In this document: positions 1 to 9,119 of the stretch, piece by piece
Layout: the number at the start of each line of letters is the position of its first letter
How positions within the stretch are numbered: position 1 is the first letter of the stretch
From: Microbacteriaceae bacterium
GTDB taxonomy: Bacteria > Actinomycetota > Actinomycetes > Actinomycetales > Microbacteriaceae
Assembly: GCA_023254555.1 (NCBI GenBank)
Contig: JALRLI010000003.1
Coordinates: 1 to 35,374, forward strand
DNA: 35,374 nucleotides
Direction: 5' to 3'
The notes under the pieces: model-generated
Told to the model about the DNA's origin: nothing
Database searches by the model: none
The model's input: only the letters and a program-made list of their open reading frames with translations
Program-made: the position numbers and the translations under genes

Positions 1-14
1 TGACACCATAGCAG

Positions 15-37
15 ATACCCCTGGGGGTATAGGGGTA
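15..37. promoter_or_regulatory. Candidate CsoR-type copper operator (ATACCCCTGGGGGTATAGGGGTA)
   Basis: ATACCCC/GGGGTAT inverted repeat at 15-30 followed by a further AGGGGTA; resembles CsoR-family GC-tract operators (TACCC..GGGTA). Confidence 0.4.
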
Positions 38-46
38 ATCCGCGCA

Positions 47-913
47 CTAGGTCAGATTTTTCAGGAACGTAACCCGGAGTTCTGGCGTTGAAAGATCGAG
101 CACTGCAGTCGAGTAGGCACGCTCATCCCTGTTGAATGAGATCATTTTGCCAATCTTGTTTTCGCTCACTCCCGCAAGGTGATAGTGCCCGTGAAGGAGG
201 AGCGTTGGTCTGACCTCCTGATAAATCTCATCGAGACGGTAACGACCCTCCAGAATGTAGTCGCGCCAGAGCGGATGCTCAACGAGCCGACGCGCAGCAA
301 TCTCCTCCACTTTTTCCGCGGCTCCGTGAGGAGCGTCGTGAGTGAGCATTATGTCGGCATGACCGCCCGAGTTGATTGAAGCGATATCAGCACGATCAAT
401 TACTTCGCCGGGCCACCAATCGACGTCTTCTCCCACCCGCTCATCGCGATCTACCGAAGGGGCCCCGCCGACTGAGAGAAAACTCCGACCGCCCTGCTCG
501 AAGCGAAACCCTCTGGGCAGAATCCAGATATTTTCACAACCCTTGGGGTGAAAGGGCTCAATGCCTCGGTCAACTACAAATGCATCTATCAGCCGCCAGT
601 TGTCGTGATTGCCTGGGGTGACGAAGAGCTGCATTTCTCGCTCGCTGAGCACGTTTTGAACCGAATCGAGAAAACCCTGCTCGCCTGGCCAAAACCCGAA
701 ATCTCCCAACTGGTAGACGGTGGTGATCTGCTCTGCCGCAAGTAAATTGAGCTGTTTTACTGCCCAGTCAGCGTTGTGGTGCCAGTCACCTGCGACGCCA
801 ACGAGGTGATCATTGCGACGAAAGGCAAGTCGAATCTCTTCGGTTGTCGCCGCCTGTGCACCAATATCACCCACGCTAATACTCTCGCACAGGCTAGTTT
901 TTATATGTGCCAA
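47..913 (-). CDS. Metallophosphoesterase (calcineurin-like)
   Basis: GDWHHN, LGDFG, GNHDN and HGHYH motifs; start uncertain (TTG at 913 or in-frame GTG at 874). Confidence 0.85.
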   Translation of the reverse strand: MAHIKTSLCESISVGDIGAQAATTEEIRLAFRRNDHLVGVAGDWHHNADWAVKQLNLLAAEQITTVYQLGDFGFWPGEQGFLDSVQNVLSEREMQLFVTPGNHDNWRLIDAFVVDRGIEPFHPKGCENIWILPRGFRFEQGGRSFLSVGGAPSVDRDERVGEDVDWWPGEVIDRADIASINSGGHADIMLTHDAPHGAAEKVEEIAARRLVEHPLWRDYILEGRYRLDEIYQEVRPTLLLHGHYHLAGVSENKIGKMISFNRDERAYSTAVLDLSTPELRVTFLKNLT

Positions 914-1518
914 CTCTCACTCCGCAACAACCGAACATCAGCCTCGGGAGTTGGTTTTGGCTCGTCGCGATGACCATCATGGCTGGGTTTCAAACTTGGC
1001 GGGGTGCCTACCTTGACGGCATCATCTTTGCTCTTCTTGTGCTGAGCCTCTTTGTTGACGCATTCATCGGTACTCGGCGGACCCAACCAGAGCGACGTGA
1101 AAATTTTCGAATGCGAAAGTCGATGCTCTGGGGTTTAGCGGGGGTTGCGACGGTGGTACTGGTGCTCGCACCGAGACACGAGCTCGCGACGCTAGTGGTG
1201 GTCGTGCTCATTGGAGTGGGAATGCTCGTGATCGCGTGGTTACCGCAGTCGACTATTCGACATCATGAGAGCGGCAGGCTGAGCAGGGAATCGCTCAGAT
1301 CGATAGTCATCTGGTCGCTACTCGGGGTGTTGCTCTGCGTTTGGGAAGCAACTGCATTCGTGCTCAGTGTGACTACCCCGGGTGGAATCGAGACGTACCC
1401 GACGGTTTCAGTTCTGCTCGATCCCGTTCTCGAACACACGCTCGGCCGCATCGTTTTCGTTTCGTTGTGGATGCTCGCGGGTGTTGGTTTGATTTTCGTC
1501 TGGCGGAAAAAGTCATGA
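907..1518 (+). CDS. Multi-pass membrane protein of unknown function
   Basis: 203 aa ORF with GTG start and several hydrophobic helices. Confidence 0.7.
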   Translation: MPTLTPQQPNISLGSWFWLVAMTIMAGFQTWRGAYLDGIIFALLVLSLFVDAFIGTRRTQPERRENFRMRKSMLWGLAGVATVVLVLAPRHELATLVVVVLIGVGMLVIAWLPQSTIRHHESGRLSRESLRSIVIWSLLGVLLCVWEATAFVLSVTTPGGIETYPTVSVLLDPVLEHTLGRIVFVSLWMLAGVGLIFVWRKKS

Positions 1519-1730
1519 GCACCCTTGTTACCGCGGTGTATCTGGCCTTGGTTGTCGCTGCCATTGCAGTCGAAATAATCGCTCAACTGAAACCCGACCG
1601 AATTGAACCTCTGGGTGTGATGCTTTCGAGGGCGGCGAATTCGCGAATTAACCGCGTGGGGCTCACCGCAGCGTGGTGGTGGTTCGGCTGGCACTTCCTG
1701 TTCGCGCAGACGATTCAGACGAATTTGTAG
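1515..1730 (+). CDS. Small membrane protein, DUF6186-like
   Basis: ATG at 1515 overlaps upstream TGA (ATGA); 71 aa with a C-terminal WWWFGWHFL motif recalled from the DUF6186 family. Confidence 0.65.
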   Translation: MSTLVTAVYLALVVAAIAVEIIAQLKPDRIEPLGVMLSRAANSRINRVGLTAAWWWFGWHFLFAQTIQTNL

Positions 1731-1739
1731 AATCGAACT

Positions 1740-2267
1740 GTGCAATCTCAGACACCCTCCCAAAGCGTTCTAGACCCGACGGTGGCGCGCTCACTCGGCC
1801 ATGTTCTCCTTACTGAGCAATCAATCTACGGGCTGATTCTTGTTTCTGGGATGATTCTGGTGGCTGGCGCCAACGATGATGCCTCGCTCAGCGTGCTGAG
1901 CACAGTTATTATTACCGTGCTTGTCTTTTGGCTTGCGCACGTCTATGCCGGCACAATCGCCACGTATAGCGGTAAGAAGGATGGCGGAAGTCTCTCTAAA
2001 GCGCTCCAAATATCGGTGCGGCGCACTCGCGGGCTACTCGTATCGGCTGTCTTTCCGATTGCTGTGCTTGCGCTCGGAACCTTGGACTGGATAGATGATT
2101 ATCAGGCCGTTTGGGGTGCGCTTTGGGTAAACACAATCGTTCTTGCAATCTTGGGATGGGTTGGCGTTGCGCGCTGGAGTAGCAGTTTCTGGTGGCGCCT
2201 CCTCAGCGCTCTGACGACCGCGTTGTTTGGTGCAGCGGTCATCATTCTGAAGGCGTTGACGCACTAA
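1740..2267 (+). CDS. Hypothetical multi-pass membrane protein
   Basis: 175 aa hydrophobic ORF, GTG start, co-directional with neighbours. Confidence 0.7.
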   Translation: MQSQTPSQSVLDPTVARSLGHVLLTEQSIYGLILVSGMILVAGANDDASLSVLSTVIITVLVFWLAHVYAGTIATYSGKKDGGSLSKALQISVRRTRGLLVSAVFPIAVLALGTLDWIDDYQAVWGALWVNTIVLAILGWVGVARWSSSFWWRLLSALTTALFGAAVIILKALTH

Positions 2268-2320
2268 TCCAAGCCAGCTGACGCTGCCAAGTTCTTATCG
2301 AGAAGGCGTAGACTTCGGAT

Positions 2321-3730
2321 ATGAAAAACCTGCGAAAATCAGTTATTTGGGCGATTAACGCGGTGCTGATCGCAGCTGTTGTAGCTTGGATTTTCTTTAC
2401 CTTCGCGGTGTTCAGCGATATCGCTGTTGAGATTGGCTACTCAGGCCAAGAACTCTACGGGCCAGAGGCAGTGCAGCTCTTCAGGTGGTCCACATATCTC
2501 CTGTTCTTCGCAATCGCACTCCTCGCCATTGGGGCACTTTTAGCTCAAAAACGCCTTGCCGCACTTCTTGCAAACGCGGATGGTGATTCACAGATTTCTC
2601 CGCTGGCGAAGCCTGCGCATGAGTTTGCAAACACCGTCATCATCATCTCGCTGGTTCTCGCAGCCTGGGCCGCAATCGGCGTATTTATGCAGAGCTTCTT
2701 TGAGCAGTCCAATGCTGAAAATATGACGCTTCGTATCTTGGGTACGTACCTTCCAATAGCGCTCTACGCGATTTTGGTGGTGGGGCTTTTGCTCTCAGCC
2801 TTCGTCTTCTCGAAGCGCCCGAAAGCGAGCAGCGCCGATCATGCAGCCCCGATATCGGAGTCGTTCACCGTCAACGCAGACGAGAACCGCAGAAATATCG
2901 GGCTGGCCTTCGCCGTACCCATTGTTGCCGTAGCGTTTGCCCTTATCTTGGGGCTCATCGTGTTCGACGTGAGTGCGACGACGTATCAGGTGTGGATCTG
3001 GGTCATCATTCAAGTGCTCATTGGCAGTGGAATCGTCACAGGAAGCTGGTTTGCAGCCAAATCTATTCGCGAATTGCGTGTGGTGTCATCAAAGCCCATC
3101 GGCGCAGCGGTCGGTGCCAAGAACCTGAACTTCGTTTTGTCCATTATTTTTGCCGCTGTGCTCACGTTCATGTCGCTCATCTACGGCAGCATGTCGATGG
3201 AGCAGTTACGTGTAGCTCCCAACCTGTCAGTTACGGTCTTTTCGCAGGAAGAGGGAAAGCAGCTTGAGCCCGGCACTCAGCTTGAGGTGAGCGGTCTTAC
3301 GATTAGCGTCAACGGAAATGACCTGAAGCGTGGATCGACCACCCAAATTGAACTCGTTGGGTCATCGGGAGCTGTCAGCACCGCAAAAGTTGACTCCGAG
3401 GGCAACGTATCGCAGGAAGTAGACTTTCCAAAAGTCACCGAGGCAGGAACCTACACCCTCACCATTACTGGGGTCGCGCCAGATGACGAGATTGTTGAAG
3501 CGCAAGTCAGTGTTGTCGCCAATTCAGCTTCAATGGTTTCGTTCCCCGACGGTGCGGATCGATGGGTTTCGTCGGAGAACTCCGGAAATAGAATGCAGGG
3601 TCTTACCTGGGAGTGGTTCTTCACCGATTACCTTCCTTCTGTGTTGCTGCTCATGCTCGCAGCTACTTCAATTCTGTTGACTCTTCTGATCCGCAACCCT
3701 GAGAGCGTGAATGGTCGACGGGAAAACTAA
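2321..3730 (+). CDS. Multi-pass membrane protein with C-terminal Ig-like extracytoplasmic region and terminal TM helix
   Basis: 469 aa; N-terminal TM helices, then a beta-rich segment (GTQLEVSGLTISVNGNDLKRGSTTQIELVGSSG...YTLTITG), then a final TM. Confidence 0.75.
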   Translation: MKNLRKSVIWAINAVLIAAVVAWIFFTFAVFSDIAVEIGYSGQELYGPEAVQLFRWSTYLLFFAIALLAIGALLAQKRLAALLANADGDSQISPLAKPAHEFANTVIIISLVLAAWAAIGVFMQSFFEQSNAENMTLRILGTYLPIALYAILVVGLLLSAFVFSKRPKASSADHAAPISESFTVNADENRRNIGLAFAVPIVAVAFALILGLIVFDVSATTYQVWIWVIIQVLIGSGIVTGSWFAAKSIRELRVVSSKPIGAAVGAKNLNFVLSIIFAAVLTFMSLIYGSMSMEQLRVAPNLSVTVFSQEEGKQLEPGTQLEVSGLTISVNGNDLKRGSTTQIELVGSSGAVSTAKVDSEGNVSQEVDFPKVTEAGTYTLTITGVAPDDEIVEAQVSVVANSASMVSFPDGADRWVSSENSGNRMQGLTWEWFFTDYLPSVLLLMLAATSILLTLLIRNPESVNGRREN

Positions 3731-4937
3731 CCCTGGGAAGTCACGCTGGTTCGCTCTGCTCGGGCCAGCGTTTGTCGCATCCGTTGCCTACTTAGACCCT
3801 GGCAACGTTGCCGTAAATATTTCGGCCGGCGCGCACTATGGGTATCTGCTGGTTTGGGTGCTCGTTCTATCGAACGCGATTGCGGTATATGTGCAATACC
3901 AGTCTGCAAAACTTGGGATTGTCACAGGACAGAGTTTGCCTGAGATTCTGGGTGAGCGGCTCTCTCCGTGGCCACGACGCGCCTATTGGCTACAAGCAGA
4001 GCTGGTGATTGCAGCAACCGAGATTGCCGAAGTTATTGGTGGTGCCATCGCATTGAACCTGCTTTTCGGGCTTCCCTTGGCGCTCGGTGGCTTTATTGTC
4101 GGGGTGGTCTCTATCCTTATTCTGTCAATCCATTCCAGGCACGGGCAGCGCACATTTGAGGTCGTGATTGTTGGATTCTTAGCGGTGATTGCGATTGGTT
4201 TTCTGGCAGGCTTGTTCGTCAGCCCAGTCAACTGGAGCGCCGCCGCCTCTGGGTTAGTGCCGCGCTTTGAGGGTGCGCAGACAGTTCTGTTGGCGGCAGG
4301 CATGCTTGGTGCAACGGTGATGCCGCACGCAATTTACGTGCACTCGACGCTCGCGCGAGACCGGCACGGGAAGGCTATTGATCAGTCTCAGTTGCGCCGA
4401 CTCATGCGTGCGACCCGATTGGACGTTGTGGGCGCGCTCGCGATAGCGGGCTCAGTAAACATCGCAATGCTCCTGCTTGCGGCCGCAAGCCTGATGGGCT
4501 CTGAGAACACAGACACTATCGAGGGCGCTTTTGACGCAATTCAAGTGAATCTGGGCCCGGCAATCGCGGTGATATTCGCTATCGGTTTACTCGCTTCAGG
4601 TTTCGCGTCGACAGCCGTTGGAAGCCATGCCGGCTCAGCCATTATGGATGGTTTGCTCACCATCCGCGTTCCGGTTTTGTTGAGGCGGCTCGTGACACTG
4701 ATTCCGGCAATCGTGATACTCGCAATTGGAATCGATCCAACGCAGGCACTGGTGCTGAGTCAGGTTTTCCTGAGCTTGGGTATTCCGTTCGCCCTCGTAC
4801 CATTGCTGCGCTTCACCTCGAATGAACAAGTGATGCTCGGTCATCACGACAAAACCTGGGTGAGAGTGTTGGGTTATCTCGTGGCTACTCTGGTGATCAG
4901 CCTGAACCTGGCGCTCCTGTTACTAACTTTTCTATAA
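3711..4937 (+). CDS. mntH: Nramp family divalent metal (Mn2+) transporter
   Basis: DPGN motif in TM1 (YLDPGNVAVNISAGA) and MPHAIYVHS in TM6; overlaps upstream CDS by 20 bp. Confidence 0.92.
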   Translation: MVDGKTNPGKSRWFALLGPAFVASVAYLDPGNVAVNISAGAHYGYLLVWVLVLSNAIAVYVQYQSAKLGIVTGQSLPEILGERLSPWPRRAYWLQAELVIAATEIAEVIGGAIALNLLFGLPLALGGFIVGVVSILILSIHSRHGQRTFEVVIVGFLAVIAIGFLAGLFVSPVNWSAAASGLVPRFEGAQTVLLAAGMLGATVMPHAIYVHSTLARDRHGKAIDQSQLRRLMRATRLDVVGALAIAGSVNIAMLLLAAASLMGSENTDTIEGAFDAIQVNLGPAIAVIFAIGLLASGFASTAVGSHAGSAIMDGLLTIRVPVLLRRLVTLIPAIVILAIGIDPTQALVLSQVFLSLGIPFALVPLLRFTSNEQVMLGHHDKTWVRVLGYLVATLVISLNLALLLLTFL

Positions 4938-4983
4938 CAAAGGTTTGAAACATAATTCGACACCTGTAGAGTAGAAAACAATT

Positions 4984-5018
4984 AGAGCCTGTGGAACATT
5001 GGGGGATTCACAGGCTCT
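4984..5018 (+). terminator. Hairpin between mntH and the permease gene; terminator or attenuator
   Basis: Perfect 10-bp stem AGAGCCTGTG/CACAGGCTCT with a 15-nt loop, followed by T-rich TATCTCTTCTCT. Confidence 0.7.
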
Positions 5019-5086
5019 TATCTCTTCTCTGGCACACAGAAACTCGCGCCCCCACATTGTTTTGGTAGCGGTCGCTACTAGGAGTA

Positions 5087-7108
5087 ATGTTCACATTCGT
5101 GACCGAAAAAAGCGAGACAGGTTCAGTGGCGTCAGCCTCCGCGAAAAGGTGGATCATTGGCGCACCGCTGCCAACTTCTAAGCTCGAGGGCGAGTTACTG
5201 CCAAAGCATATCGCTCTTCCTATCTTCGCGAGTGACCCGCTTTCGTCGGTGGCTTACGCTCCGCAGGAGCTCCTGATGATTTTGCTCATCGGCGGTAGTG
5301 CTTTCCTTGCATTCGCACCTTGGATTGCTGCATGTGTGGTGCTTCTCATGCTTGTGGTCGTCGCCAGCTACCGGCAGCTCATCAAGGCTTACCCGTCTGG
5401 TGGCGGAGACTACGAGGTTGCGCACAAGAATCTCGGTGAAAAAGCCGGTGTCGTGGTGGCTTCAGCTCTTCTGGTCGACTATGTGATGACGGTTGCCGTT
5501 TCGGTTGCATCGAGTGTCGATAACATCGTCTCCGCACTTCCGGCACTGGCGCCGCACAGAGTGTGGATTTCCGTTTTGGGTGTGCTGATTCTTGCCGCGA
5601 TCAACTTGCGGGGTGTGAGGGAGTCAGGTAAAGCGTTCGCGGTACCGACATACTTTTTTGTAGTCAGCGTGTTCGTAATGATCGTTGTCGGCCTAGTGAG
5701 AACCCTGATGGGAGATGCCCCGGTTGCTGAATCAGCAGACTACGTGGTGCAGGGCGAACAAATCGCTCAAGCAGCTGTCTTGCTTCTGCTTCTGCGTTCA
5801 TTCGCTTCTGGCTGTGCCGCGTTGACCGGCGTTGAAGCGATTGCCAACGGTGTGCCCGCCTTTCGCCTCCCCAAGGTAAAAAACGCGCAACAAACACTCG
5901 TGATTATGGGCGGAATCGCCGTCACCCTTTTTCTCGGCCTAATTGTGATGTCGTTCATCTCGGGCGTGCATTACGCGGAGAACGCATGCCACCTCGAAGG
6001 CTATGCGAACTGTGAAACGACACCGCAACGCAGCCTCATAGCCCAGATTGCCGCAGCCACTTTTGGTGGAAACAGCTTCTTCTTCTACGCCATTCAAGCT
6101 GGTACCGCACTGGTTCTTTTGCTCGCTGCGAACACCGCGTTCAATGGATTTCCGCTTCTAGGATCGGTGTTGGCGAACGACGGATACGCCCCAAAGAGCA
6201 TGCAGACCCGTGGTGATCGCCTCATCTACTCGAACGGCGTGATCGCGCTCGCGCTCGCAGCAGTCGCAATTCTTGTGGTCTTTCAAGCGAATCTGACTCA
6301 GCTGATTCAGCTCTACATCATCGGCGTATTCGTGTCGTTCACGCTCGGCCAGTCTGGGATGGTCAGGCACTGGCTTCGTGAGCTCAAGAAGAAACCAGCG
6401 GATGCTCGACAGATGCGAATCTCGCTCTCGATAAATATAACCGGCGCGTTCGCGACCGGCATCGTGTTGGTGATTGTGACCATTACCAAATTCACGCACG
6501 GTGCATGGATTGTCTTCGCTGTTATGCCCATTCTTTACACGCTGATGATCGGCGTCAACCGCTACTACCGGGATGTTGCTGTTGAGTTGGTTCCTGAACA
6601 AAACCTCGAATTCGGGTCTCAAGGCGACTATGCAATCGTGCTTGTCGGCAAGCTACAAAAGCCCATCTTTAAGGCCCTAGACTATGCCAAAGCTGCTGAG
6701 CACGACCTTCTCGAAGCCGTGCATATTTCAATTTCAGCTGAAGCGACGAAGCAGCTTGAGCGAGAGTGGATCGAGCACAAGATCAAGGTTCCACTCAGAA
6801 TCGTAAACTCACCATACAGAGATCTCGCATGGCCACTCATTGATCACATTCGGGCGTATCGTGAAGAGCACGGCCCGGCGGTGGTCACTGTGTACCTGCC
6901 ACAGTTCATCGTTGGCCACTGGTGGGAGCACGCGCTGCACAACCATAAGGCTCGGCGACTGAGGCAACGACTGATGCTCGAGCACGGGGTTGTCATCGCA
7001 GTGGTGCCGTGGCTTCTCGATTCTTCCGACATTATTTATGGTCGCCGATCGAGGCCTTTGCCCGGACAGTCTCGACGCGGTGAGCCCGTAGCTCCAATCC
7101 GTAACTAG
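5087..7108 (+). CDS. APC-family permease, KimA-like (potassium uptake)
   Basis: PIFASDPLSSVAYAPQE, PSGGGDYEVAHKNLGEKAGVVVASALLVDYVMTVAVSVASSVDNI signature plus a cytoplasmic C-terminal domain; AGGAG RBS. Confidence 0.85.
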   Translation: MFTFVTEKSETGSVASASAKRWIIGAPLPTSKLEGELLPKHIALPIFASDPLSSVAYAPQELLMILLIGGSAFLAFAPWIAACVVLLMLVVVASYRQLIKAYPSGGGDYEVAHKNLGEKAGVVVASALLVDYVMTVAVSVASSVDNIVSALPALAPHRVWISVLGVLILAAINLRGVRESGKAFAVPTYFFVVSVFVMIVVGLVRTLMGDAPVAESADYVVQGEQIAQAAVLLLLLRSFASGCAALTGVEAIANGVPAFRLPKVKNAQQTLVIMGGIAVTLFLGLIVMSFISGVHYAENACHLEGYANCETTPQRSLIAQIAAATFGGNSFFFYAIQAGTALVLLLAANTAFNGFPLLGSVLANDGYAPKSMQTRGDRLIYSNGVIALALAAVAILVVFQANLTQLIQLYIIGVFVSFTLGQSGMVRHWLRELKKKPADARQMRISLSINITGAFATGIVLVIVTITKFTHGAWIVFAVMPILYTLMIGVNRYYRDVAVELVPEQNLEFGSQGDYAIVLVGKLQKPIFKALDYAKAAEHDLLEAVHISISAEATKQLEREWIEHKIKVPLRIVNSPYRDLAWPLIDHIRAYREEHGPAVVTVYLPQFIVGHWWEHALHNHKARRLRQRLMLEHGVVIAVVPWLLDSSDIIYGRRSRPLPGQSRRGEPVAPIRN

Positions 7109-7195
7109 TTCTTCGCGAGGCGCCGAGTCAGAGCCCGCGTCGCGCCCGTTCAGCTGGGATGATTGGGTTAGGCAAAACTCGAGGGGAGAGCGCAC

Positions 7196-8017
7196 ATGCA
7201 GATTGCAAATAAGGTTTTCGTCGTCACTGGTGGCGGTAACGGAATTGGACGTGAGGTTGTTCTCAATCTCGTAAACAAAGGTGCTCGCGTCGCGGCGATA
7301 GACCTCAGCGAGAAAGGGCTCGCTGAGACGGTTCGTTTGGCTGGGTCAGATGACCGGCTTTCAACGCACGTTCTCGATCAGTCAAATCGTGAGGCCTGCA
7401 TGAAACTGCCTGAGCAGGTGATTGCCGCGCATGGTTCGGTGGATGCCCTGCTCAACATTGCCGGAATCATTCAGCCCTTCGTGAAGGTCAATGAGCTCGA
7501 CTTCAGTGCAGTTGATCACGTGATGGCAGTCAACTTCTTTGGCGTAGTTAACCTCACCAAAGCGTTTCTGCCTGAGCTCTTGAAGCGTCCAGAGGCGTGC
7601 CTGCTCAATGTGTCGAGCATGGGAGCGTATGCGCCTGTTCCTGGTCAAACTGTCTACGGTGCCTCGAAGGCGGCTGTTCAGTTGTTTACTGAAGGACTGC
7701 ATTCAGAACTGATGGAGACCAATGTGCAAGTCACTACGGTGTTTCCAGGAGCAATTGCGACGAATATCTCGGTGAACTCTGGCGTAATGAGCGAGCAACA
7801 GGCTACAGAGCAAGCCAAGGCCGCTGAAGGCAAGAAGTCGCAATTTAAGACCACTCCTGCACCGGTTGCGGCTGAAGTCATTGTTGATGCGGTTCAGAAG
7901 AAGTCTTACCGGGTCTTCATCGGATCTGATGCAAAAATGATGGATCGGCTCCGCAGGCTCATGCCTGAGCGCGCAGCAAAAATGATTTACGACAACATGA
8001 AGTCACTGCTGTCTTAA
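7196..8017 (+). CDS. SDR family NAD(P)-dependent oxidoreductase
   Basis: TGGGNGIG nucleotide-binding motif, NIAG, catalytic YGASK; RBS GGGGAGAG. Confidence 0.9.
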   Translation: MQIANKVFVVTGGGNGIGREVVLNLVNKGARVAAIDLSEKGLAETVRLAGSDDRLSTHVLDQSNREACMKLPEQVIAAHGSVDALLNIAGIIQPFVKVNELDFSAVDHVMAVNFFGVVNLTKAFLPELLKRPEACLLNVSSMGAYAPVPGQTVYGASKAAVQLFTEGLHSELMETNVQVTTVFPGAIATNISVNSGVMSEQQATEQAKAAEGKKSQFKTTPAPVAAEVIVDAVQKKSYRVFIGSDAKMMDRLRRLMPERAAKMIYDNMKSLLS

Positions 8018-8038
8018 CGACACTCATACAGTGAGATT

Positions 8039-8061
8039 GGCGGGAGTGAGTCACTCTCGCC
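8039..8061. terminator. Candidate bidirectional terminator between convergent SDR and cupin genes
   Basis: GGCGGGAGT-GAGTC-ACTCTCGCC stem with one G-U pair in the convergent intergenic gap. Confidence 0.6.
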
Positions 8062-8090
8062 ATTCTCTTGCCTCGACGAGGCGCAAACAA

Positions 8091-8435
8091 CTACGCGTAA
8101 ATGACAGAGTACGCCTTCACGAGGGTCTCATCGATGACCCATCTACCGCTGAAACCATCCTCAATGTGGACGCTCACTCCAGGGCGGAGCTCGTACGAGG
8201 TGCCATCGTCATGAACGAGCTTTCCTTTACCCGCAATGATGTGCACAAACTCGGAGTAGCCGTTGCGCACCGTGGTGAATTCACCCGGAGTGCAACGCCA
8301 CATGCCGACGTCAGAGTGCGAATCGGCATGCATTGAGACAGTGCTTCCTGTTGGATTACCGCTCAAGACACGATCTCCTTCGATTGCGACCGGCTCTGGC
8401 CACTCGACAGTGTTTACATCAACAGCGTGAGTCAT
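8091..8435 (-). CDS. Cupin domain protein
   Basis: 114 aa; GxxxTxxxGYSEFVHIIAGKGKLV and YELRPGVSVHIEDGFSG cupin motifs; SD AGGAG. Confidence 0.85.
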   Translation of the reverse strand: MTHAVDVNTVEWPEPVAIEGDRVLSGNPTGSTVSMHADSHSDVGMWRCTPGEFTTVRNGYSEFVHIIAGKGKLVHDDGTSYELRPGVSVHIEDGFSGRWVIDETLVKAYSVIYA

Positions 8436-8989
8436 ACTTTCTCCTCAGCAAACCTTGGGGTTTCAATTTTCGACTGTTCAAGGAAGGTTTGTCCTCTGCC
8501 AGGAAGCATAATGCCGTTCGCCTTAGCCGGTGCAAACCTCGACTTATCCCAGGCCAACACGCTGAGCCAGATCACAGGAAGCAGCACACCAAAGATCGTG
8601 AACCCGAGCACGTTCTTTCCAAAAGCGCGGTTGACATTCGCAATCGCAAAGATCCAAATAACCAAATACGCGGCAGACACGGTGAATGCCAGGAGGCTGG
8701 TGACACCGAATCTGAAACCCACGGTCTCTGCGGCCAATGACGTGCTGAAACTTGCTGCCAGCCCGAGAAACATGAACCAGCCAGACTGGCCGCCTACTTC
8801 AAGAAACGCAAAATCGCGAAAGTAGGGTACCCAAGCGGCCCAAGGCTGAGGATGCCGGGCCTTTTTGAAAACAGCCATGAGTGCCAGGCTGCTCCATACA
8901 TAAATCAAGAGTGAGAGGATGATGATTACCGCGATAAAGACAGTCATCACGGCGATGAACGCTGCATATTGGTTGTAGTCAGTCAGCAA
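8432..8989 (-). CDS. Membrane protein (DUF5684-like)
   Basis: ATGA overlap with cupin gene; FKKARHPQPWAAWVPYFRDFAFLEVGGQSGWFM; TTG start at 8989 preferred because AAGGAGAG lies upstream; ORF extends to 9049. Confidence 0.65.
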   Translation of the reverse strand: MLTDYNQYAAFIAVMTVFIAVIIILSLLIYVWSSLALMAVFKKARHPQPWAAWVPYFRDFAFLEVGGQSGWFMFLGLAASFSTSLAAETVGFRFGVTSLLAFTVSAAYLVIWIFAIANVNRAFGKNVLGFTIFGVLLPVIWLSVLAWDKSRFAPAKANGIMLPGRGQTFLEQSKIETPRFAEEKV

Positions 8990-9080
8990 AGGGTCTCTCC
9001 TTAGTGGGTGGCGAAATAGACGGACGCCTCCTGAAAAGGCTACCTGCATTTTGCCCGCTAAAATCGTCTAGGGAACCTCC

Positions 9081-9119
9081 ATGAAATACGTTCCAAGATT
9101 GTGGGCTGTGAATAAGTGA
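9081..9119 (+). CDS. Putative 12-aa leader peptide MKYVPRLWAVNK (uORF)
   Basis: ATG...TGA; its TGA (9117-9119) overlaps the GTG (9116-9118) of the MFS gene; AGGGA upstream. Confidence 0.4.
   Translation: MKYVPRLWAVNK

Noticed and set aside
4938-5086. Possible c-di-AMP (ydaO/yuaA) riboswitch upstream of the KimA-like gene
   Set aside because: Expected conserved core segments were not seen by eye; only a terminator-like hairpin and a short palindrome. An Infernal/Rfam search would be decisive.
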